A stretch of 10,799 bases of DNA from an uncultured bacterium (lineage in GTDB: Bacteria; Bacillota; Clostridia; Lachnospirales; Lachnospiraceae): NCBI GenBank assembly GCA_946061355.1, contig CAMGRE010000076.1:1-10799 (forward strand). The letters run 5' to 3'. The translations under genes and the position numbers were made by a program. This document shows positions 6,178 through 10,799 of the stretch, one piece after another (positions within the stretch are counted from its first letter, which is position 1; the number at the start of each line of letters is the position of its first letter). The notes beneath the pieces are model-generated. The model saw nothing but the letters and a program-made list of their open reading frames with translations. It was not told the DNA's origin and searched no databases.

Positions 6178-6927
6178 TCATGCCACTTCATTTGAAGTGA
6201 TGATGATATCGTCAAAAATGTGATCCTGCTCGATCAGGATCCGCCCCGTCTTCATCAGTTCCAGGATCAGCAGAAAAGTGACAATGATCTCCATCTTACT
6301 GTTCTGCTTTTCCAAAAGACTGCGAAAACTGAATCTGCGGTGCTGTCTGATGTAGCCTTCCACATATGCAGCCTTTGCATCCATGTCAACTTCTTCCTTC
6401 TCAATCCTGCCGTACTGACTCCGGATCGGATCGACACGGCTCTCCTGACGCTTGATCGTATCCTTGAAAATACTGTGCAGCCGCTGTAATGTCATATCGC
6501 CGATCAACTGCTCATAATCCACCGGTGCCTTATAATCCTGAATCTCCTTCGGAAGTGTCGGCTTCTTGTAAAAATTCCTCTCGGCGTCAAGCTGTCTGTC
6601 CTTCAGTTCATAAGACATATACTTGTACATCTTATATTCCAACAGCTTCTGTACGAGTTCTGCCCGCGGGTCTTCCTCCTCTCCTTCCTCGTTCACCTCT
6701 TTCGGAAGGAGCATACGGCACTTGATATCAATCAGCGTTGCCGCCATCACGAGGAACTCACTCATCACGTTCATATCCTCGGTTTCCATCTGTTTGATAT
6801 AGTCAAGATACTGCTCTGTGATCTCCACAATCGGGATGTCGTAGATATCCACTTTATTCTTTTCGATCAAATGCAGCAGCAAGTCGAGAGGTCCCTCAAA
6901 AACCTGCAGCTTTATCGATATTGCCAT
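6178..6927 (-). CDS. scpA: Segregation and condensation protein A (ScpA, bacterial kleisin)
   Basis: ScpA is the kleisin that bridges the two heads of an Smc dimer and recruits ScpB, closing the bacterial condensin ring. The 249-residue length is typical. The N-terminal Smc-neck-binding helical domain begins LQVFEGPLDLLLHLIEKNKV (residues 7-26), a strong signature, continuing to about residue 80 (MAATLIDIKCRMLLPKE). The middle (about 90-170) is charged and should contact ScpB. The C-terminal winged helix (about 205-245, VTFLLILELMKTGRI) binds the Smc cap. ATG 6927 has GAGGAG nine bases upstream. A nearer ATG is out of frame. It follows the metallophosphoesterase gene by 32 bases and precedes scpB. 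The smc gene is not in the window. Confidence 0.97.
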   Translation of the reverse strand: MAISIKLQVFEGPLDLLLHLIEKNKVDIYDIPIVEITEQYLDYIKQMETEDMNVMSEFLVMAATLIDIKCRMLLPKEVNEEGEEEDPRAELVQKLLEYKMYKYMSYELKDRQLDAERNFYKKPTLPKEIQDYKAPVDYEQLIGDMTLQRLHSIFKDTIKRQESRVDPIRSQYGRIEKEEVDMDAKAAYVEGYIRQHRRFSFRSLLEKQNSKMEIIVTFLLILELMKTGRILIEQDHIFDDIIITSNEVA

Positions 6928-6959
6928 TTTCCCATACTCCTCTGTTTTTTCCTACCATG

Positions 6960-7811
6960 CTACGGTTCAACCGTCACATAGACCAGTTCCCCCGGATTCC
7001 ACATCCGCACCGGGATCGCATGTGTTCCGAGTCCCCTGCTCAGTATCATCGTGCTCCCGCCGATCTGAAAAATGCCGCCGTCATATTGGGGGAACAGTTT
7101 CACCGCCGGAGACACCATGCCGCCAAGCCCCGGGAACCTCACAATGCCACCGTGAATATGTCCGGAGAGCACCAGATCCGCGCCCCATGCTGCATACTCC
7201 TCAAAATAGTCCGGATTGTGGGCAATCAGAATCTGAAACTTGTCCTTCTCCGCCCTGCCCACGAGCTTGTCCAGATAATCCTCCGGCATAGGAAATCTCT
7301 TGAAATGCTGAAAGCACTCCCTGCCGATCTGGGAGCCGCAGATACTGATGTTGCGGTCAGCAAGCTGAACTCTCTCGTTCACAAGCGGCTTCAGTCCGTA
7401 GGAATCAAGTTCCGCCCGGTACCTGTCATACATATCTCCGAAAGTTTTCCTGTCATAGTCTGTCTTATGCTCATGATTCCCATTAGCCATATAGACAGGG
7501 AGCTTTTCGGAGATCGCTCCCAAAAGCTCCACCGCATGTTCATAACTGCTTCCCGCACGGGAAGTATACATATCCCCTGCCACAATGGCGCAGTCCGGCT
7601 TCAGATCAAGGATTGCCTCCGCCAACTTCTCATTGTGTCTGCCATAAGACTTATTATGCAGATCAGACAGAAGCACAAAAGAGAACTTTTCCTTCACCTT
7701 AGTAGACTTCACCCGATAAGATACCACCACAAAGCGATTCATATCCCGGATAATAATCCCGAGAAATATCAGCGCGGCAATCACTGCGCACAATGCCAAA
7801 ATCCAAATCAT
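6960..7811 (-). CDS. Membrane-anchored metallophosphoesterase (YkuE/YaeI-like)
   Basis: This 283-residue calcineurin-type phosphoesterase would use a two-metal centre to hydrolyse a phosphoester. The substrate cannot be told from sequence. An N-terminal membrane anchor spans residues 2-22. Metal-ligand motifs come in order: SDLHN (Asp50, His52), AGDMY (Asp80), NGNHEH (Asn112, His113), AHNPDYF (His198) and SGHIHGG (His218, His220). All the expected ligands are present, so it should be active. The N-terminal anchor and length recall the YkuE/YaeI group, some of which act on lipid phosphoesters such as UDP-diacylglucosamine; that is family knowledge, not shown here. With only one segment and few positive residues before it, I cannot say firmly on which side the catalytic domain lies. 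ATG 7811 follows GAGG by 7 bases. It sits 77 bases after a D-Ala-D-Ala carboxypeptidase gene and 32 bases before scpA. Confidence 0.92.
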   Translation of the reverse strand: MIWILALCAVIAALIFLGIIIRDMNRFVVVSYRVKSTKVKEKFSFVLLSDLHNKSYGRHNEKLAEAILDLKPDCAIVAGDMYTSRAGSSYEHAVELLGAISEKLPVYMANGNHEHKTDYDRKTFGDMYDRYRAELDSYGLKPLVNERVQLADRNISICGSQIGRECFQHFKRFPMPEDYLDKLVGRAEKDKFQILIAHNPDYFEEYAAWGADLVLSGHIHGGIVRFPGLGGMVSPAVKLFPQYDGGIFQIGGSTMILSRGLGTHAIPVRMWNPGELVYVTVEP

Positions 7812-7843
7812 CTTCTATCCTCGTTATCGTAAAACTAAAATGA

Positions 7844-7852
7844 ATTTTATCA
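7844..7852 (-). promoter_or_regulatory. Candidate extended -10 promoter before the metallophosphoesterase-scpAB genes
   Basis: On the minus strand TGaTAAAAT gives an extended -10 element (5 of 6 matches plus TG) in the 77-base gap after the carboxypeptidase gene. Transcription would begin near 7837, about 26 bases before the ATG at 7811. No good -35 is visible. I see no clear terminator in the gap, so this would be an internal promoter of a longer operon. Confidence 0.3.
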
Positions 7853-7888
7853 CACTTTCCCGATCCATGAAAGAACATCTTTGCAAAA

Positions 7889-9082
7889 TCAAAAGAATTT
7901 TATAAACACTCTCTTCACATAATCTTTGTACACAGCCTTCGCAATATCGGAATCAAAAAGAATCCGTACACTGCCGATTTCTTTTCCGTTCAGTTCATAT
8001 ACCACTTTTCCTGCCGTCTCGCCTTTTGCTACCGGCGCTTCCACAGATTCCGGGAGCATGATCTTTTTCGTGACGGTGCTCAGGTCGTTTCCGTGAATAT
8101 CCAGATACCGAAAAGCACCCTCTATTCTGAGTCCGGTCTCATCCGCAACTCCTCCCGTCACCAACAGGTTCGGTAGCTTTTCCTGATTTTCATCCGTATA
8201 AAGACTGCTCACCGCATAACCGTATTCCAACAGTTTAGACGCATCCTGAAAACGCACTTTATAATCGGGTGCCGCCATGATCACAGCGATCATATCAATA
8301 CCATCTTTGCTTGCCGTCGCCGACAGACAGTATTTTGCCTTACTCGTAGAACCCGTTTTCAATCCTGTTGCATAAGGATACTGTTTCAGGAGTTTATTGG
8401 TGCTGGACAGGGTAAAGTTCTTTGTCCCCTGCTTTGTGACATGCGTGATATCCTCCATCCAGATCTTTGTATAATCAAAAATTTTCGGATAAGATGTGAT
8501 CAACGCTCTTGACATGATCGCAATATCTCTTGCCGTTGTATAATGATCATCTGATGCCGTCAGACCACAGCAATCGACGAAATGTGTATTTTCCATTCCA
8601 AGCTGTGAAGCTTTTTCATTCATCATCCGGACAAATTCTTCTTCACTCCCGGCAATATACTCTGCCATCGCAACAGAAGCATCATTTCCGCTAGCCACTG
8701 CAATGCATTTGATCAGCGTATCTACCGTCTGTACTTCTCCCTCTTCCAGGAAGACCTGCGATCCTCCCATGGATTTTGCATGCGCGCTTGTCGTGACCTG
8801 ATCCTCCAAATGTATTTTCCCCTGCTCCAGATTCTCAAAAATTAACAGAAGTGTCATAATCTTGGTAATACTTGCCGGGCTCCTTCTGGAATCCGCATCC
8901 TGTTCGTAGATCACGCCTCCCGTGGATGCTTCCAGCAGGATTGCGGAAGGCGAGGCCAAGCTGAGCGCGGCGCCCTGCCCTTCCCCTTCTGTTCCCTGCT
9001 CTGTCTGCGCTGTGACGTGATAGGAAGCCGGATTTCCGAGCAATATACAAACGGCCAGAAAAACCGAAAAGAAACGCTTCAA
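7889..9082 (-). CDS. D-alanyl-D-alanine carboxypeptidase (peptidase S11, DacF/PBP5-like)
   Basis: This 397-residue exported peptidase trims the terminal D-Ala from peptidoglycan stem peptides. A signal peptide (MKRFFSVFLAVCILLGNPAS, likely cut after VTA at 25) is followed by an acidic stretch and the S11 domain. Catalytic motifs are SITK at 71-74, SGN at 131-133 and KTG at 242-244, all canonical. The PBP5-type C-terminal beta domain runs from about 295 to 378. The last residues (AVYKDYVKRVFIKFF) form a basic amphipathic helix that may anchor it to the membrane as in E. coli PBP5. The start is TTG at 9082 with AGGAG ten bases upstream; no ATG is suitable. It begins a likely operon with metallophosphoesterase, scpA and scpB, and is isolated from the chemoreceptor gene by a terminator. 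Length and motif spacing are normal. Whether it is vegetative or sporulation-linked cannot be told. Confidence 0.95.
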   Translation of the reverse strand: MKRFFSVFLAVCILLGNPASYHVTAQTEQGTEGEGQGAALSLASPSAILLEASTGGVIYEQDADSRRSPASITKIMTLLLIFENLEQGKIHLEDQVTTSAHAKSMGGSQVFLEEGEVQTVDTLIKCIAVASGNDASVAMAEYIAGSEEEFVRMMNEKASQLGMENTHFVDCCGLTASDDHYTTARDIAIMSRALITSYPKIFDYTKIWMEDITHVTKQGTKNFTLSSTNKLLKQYPYATGLKTGSTSKAKYCLSATASKDGIDMIAVIMAAPDYKVRFQDASKLLEYGYAVSSLYTDENQEKLPNLLVTGGVADETGLRIEGAFRYLDIHGNDLSTVTKKIMLPESVEAPVAKGETAGKVVYELNGKEIGSVRILFDSDIAKAVYKDYVKRVFIKFF

Positions 9083-9115
9083 TCCAAAATCACTCCTGCC
9101 TTTTCCTGTTATCCT

Positions 9116-9145
9116 ATTTTATGTTTTACTGCCATGAAATATTAA
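9116..9145 (-). promoter_or_regulatory. Candidate promoter of the carboxypeptidase-scpAB block
   Basis: On the minus strand TTAATA (9145-9140, 4 of 6 matches to TTGACA) and TAAAAT (9121-9116, 5 of 6 matches to TATAAT) are 18 bases apart, just past the chemoreceptor terminator. Transcription would start near 9109, about 27 bases before the TTG start at 9082. Its position, directly after a strong terminator, makes a promoter here likely, although the boxes are only moderate. Confidence 0.4.
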
Positions 9146-9148
9146 CAT

Positions 9149-9194
9149 AAAAAGACTGTTGTCCGGGCTTCCCACACCTCAGACAACAGTCCTT
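9149..9194 (-). terminator. Intrinsic terminator of the chemoreceptor gene
   Basis: A perfect 10-pair stem (GACTGTTGTC with GACAACAGTC) joins 9191-9182 and 9163-9154 on the minus strand. It can be extended by about three pairs at its base, including a G-U pair. The 18-base loop contains a small internal GGG/CCC helix. Five Ts follow at 9153-9149. The hairpin starts about 47 bases after the chemoreceptor stop codon. On the plus strand no T-run follows, so it acts in the minus direction only. Confidence 0.88.
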
Positions 9195-9240
9195 ATCATT
9201 CATCACTTTTCTTAGTCAGTTTATAAAAACATTCTTCCTG

Positions 9241-10799
9241 CTACACCTTAAAGAAGCTTACGCTTGCCTGCAGCGCACTGGCGATCTCATTGAGCTCAGC
9301 CGCACTTTCGGAAATATTGGCAACAATATTGTTTACCTCAGTAGCCGATGCGCTTGTCTCCTGCGTGCTTGCCGCATTTTCTTCTGCGATCGCAGTCAGG
9401 TTCTGGACAATATCGACAACCCTGATCCTTGCCTCATCCATGTTCGCCGTGTGCTCCGCAATCGTGGTCACACCGTTAATCGAGTGGCCGATACCATCCA
9501 TCACTTCGGCAAACATCTTACCGGTAGCATCCACCTTCTCACTCTGCTCGTTCATGATCTGTCTGACATCATCCATCGTTGCCACAGCCTTCTCGGAATC
9601 TGTGATCAACTCATCAATAATCGCCTCGATCGCTCTGGCAGATTCGTTGGACTGCTCGGCAAGCTTCTGAATCTGACCTGCCACTACGGCAAAGCCTCTG
9701 CCCTGTTCTCCTGCTCTCGCTGCCTCAATGGAAGCGTTCAGTGACAACAGATTCGTCTCCTCCGCGATGGAGGTGATCAGTGTTGTTGCCTCACGGATCT
9801 TCATCGCAGACTCATTCGTTGTATTGGTCTGCTGATAGATCACATCAATGGCTTCCTTCGTCTTGGCATTGATCTCTTCCAGTTCACCCAGTGTCGTATT
9901 TGCCTGCTCACCCATGCGGCGCATCTCTCCGGCATTCTGGTTCAGGCTCTCCGCCTCTTTGCTGGTCTCCTCGACCATATTGCCGATCACGATAACATTC
10001 TCGGTTGCCTTCTGTGTCTCCTCAGCCTGCGAGGTTGCTCCGTCAGCCACCTCTGCCATTGCCTTCTCAACCTGCTCTACGGTATTTCTTGTCTCCTGTG
10101 CCTCACCGTTCAAAGCCTGGGCAGCTGCGGTAAGGGAGTGTGATTTATCCACGATATCGCTCACAACATCAATCAGTTCATTCTTCAGGACAACAACATT
10201 GCGGAGCATATCACCCACTTCGTCCTTGCCGATCTTGCTCTCATCAATCTGTACGCTGAGATTGCCCTGTGCAACCTCATGTACGACTGCCACACCTGAT
10301 TTCACGCCTTTGACAATCCTGCCTGCAACAATGACTGCAGCAACGGCACATATCAATGCCACAACCAAAATAATTCCCATAAGACCGAACAGAATCGCAT
10401 TGATCTCCGCCTGCAGTTTTTCCTGACTCATGCCTGCAAAAACCATACCGGCCGGTTTGGTGGAAGCATCGTTATACAGGGGGAGATAATATGCAAAGAA
10501 CTTCTCTCCCACAACATCCACATTCTCCGCAAAGTAGCTTTCCCCGCCATTCAGAACCTTCTCAATCACCGCATCACTCGCTTTTGTGCCGAGAACCCTC
10601 TTGCCGGACTCATCCAACACCGTGGTCACATAACGGGTATCTCCGTAGAACAATGTAATCTCAACTCCGGAAACACTTTTTACCTGATCAAATGTCTCTG
10701 TGCTCTCGCTTACATTTAATGTCTTGCCGTTCCAAAGATTACCGCTCTCATCCACAAAGAAAGCATTCCCTGTCGGAAGAGAACAATCGTCTCTCGTCA
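9241..10799 (-). CDS. Methyl-accepting chemotaxis protein (single Cache, HAMP, signalling domain), start missing
   Basis: This transmembrane receptor would bind a ligand outside the cell and control CheA through CheW. The frame stays open to the right edge, so the N-terminal membrane helix and the first part of the sensor domain are outside. About 518 residues are visible. The first 120 or so belong to a single-Cache domain (GKRVLGTKAS, then GESYFAENVDVVGEKFFAYY and GMVFAGMS). A membrane segment lies at about 133-157, HAMP at about 160-215, and a long coiled-coil signalling domain follows. Its hairpin tip reads EETNLLSLNASIEAARAGEQ (about 346-365), then GRGFAVVA, matching the near-invariant MCP tip. 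The protein ends SVSFFKV and has no CheR/CheB tethering pentapeptide. A GTG at 10755 is inside the sensor domain and is not the true start. The gene forms its own unit ahead of a strong terminator. The ligand is unknown. Confidence 0.95.
   Translation of the reverse strand, partial: TRDDCSLPTGNAFFVDESGNLWNGKTLNVSESTETFDQVKSVSGVEITLFYGDTRYVTTVLDESGKRVLGTKASDAVIEKVLNGGESYFAENVDVVGEKFFAYYLPLYNDASTKPAGMVFAGMSQEKLQAEINAILFGLMGIILVVALICAVAAVIVAGRIVKGVKSGVAVVHEVAQGNLSVQIDESKIGKDEVGDMLRNVVVLKNELIDVVSDIVDKSHSLTAAAQALNGEAQETRNTVEQVEKAMAEVADGATSQAEETQKATENVIVIGNMVEETSKEAESLNQNAGEMRRMGEQANTTLGELEEINAKTKEAIDVIYQQTNTTNESAMKIREATTLITSIAEETNLLSLNASIEAARAGEQGRGFAVVAGQIQKLAEQSNESARAIEAIIDELITDSEKAVATMDDVRQIMNEQSEKVDATGKMFAEVMDGIGHSINGVTTIAEHTANMDEARIRVVDIVQNLTAIAEENAASTQETSASATEVNNIVANISESAAELNEIASALQASVSFFKV

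Noticed and set aside
6921..7832. Open frame of 303 codons on the plus strand
   Set aside because: It is antisense to the metallophosphoesterase, whose metal motifs are all intact. The plus-strand product is His/Arg/Pro-rich with no family features.
7853..7888. Terminator between the carboxypeptidase and metallophosphoesterase genes
   Set aside because: Only 5-pair A/T-rich stems can be drawn and none is followed by a T-run, so readthrough is more likely.
9848..10426. Plus-strand open frame of 192 codons with Ser/Thr/Ala-rich hydrophobic product
   Set aside because: It is the antisense shadow of the chemoreceptor coiled coil, where heptad codon patterns keep stops rare on the other strand.
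10753..10755. GTG as the true start of the chemoreceptor
   Set aside because: The frame stays open to the window edge and the codon falls inside the sensor domain, after which only one membrane helix remains; the first helix must lie upstream.

Overview
The window looks like chromosome from an anaerobic, Gram-positive member of the Clostridia, most likely Lachnospiraceae. This is inferred from a biotin-dependent sodium-pump decarboxylase operon with a lipoprotein-fused gamma subunit, scpA/scpB embedded among D,D-carboxypeptidase genes, strong AGGAGG ribosome binding sites, and the wording of the chemoreceptor hairpin tip. All eleven genes lie on the minus strand, so transcription runs from high to low coordinates. 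The gene at each end is cut by the window.

Reading in the direction of transcription, the right end (10799 to 9241) holds most of a Cache-HAMP chemoreceptor, closed by a strong intrinsic terminator (9149-9194). Next comes a wall/chromosome block (9082 to 3129): a PBP5-type D-Ala-D-Ala carboxypeptidase, a membrane-anchored metallophosphoesterase, scpA, scpB, an aldose-1-epimerase-like protein and a second, longer, cysteine-rich D-Ala-D-Ala carboxypeptidase. The spacing is short and the scpB stop overlaps the next ribosome binding site, so this is probably one operon with possible internal promoters. It joins chromosome segregation (ScpAB with Smc) to peptidoglycan trimming, and resembles the B. 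subtilis scpA-scpB...dacB neighbourhood.

The left third (3029 to below 1) is a decarboxylase operon: carboxyltransferase (alpha), an OadG-type subunit fused to a lipoprotein ectodomain, a biotin carrier protein and the start of the integral-membrane beta subunit. By family knowledge, the alpha subunit moves a carboxyl group from an acyl-CoA or carboxylic acid to biotin on the carrier. The beta subunit then releases CO2 and exports Na+. The alpha subunit is shorter than, and divergent from, classical MmdA, so its substrate cannot be named.

The most interesting points are the divergent carboxyltransferase with its lipoprotein-fused gamma subunit, a compact leader in front of this operon with two mutually exclusive hairpins and a promoter that shares bases with the upstream stop codon, and the unusually high cysteine content of one exported carboxypeptidase. 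I saw no RNA genes, mobile elements or CRISPR arrays. Every intergenic stretch is under 160 bases.
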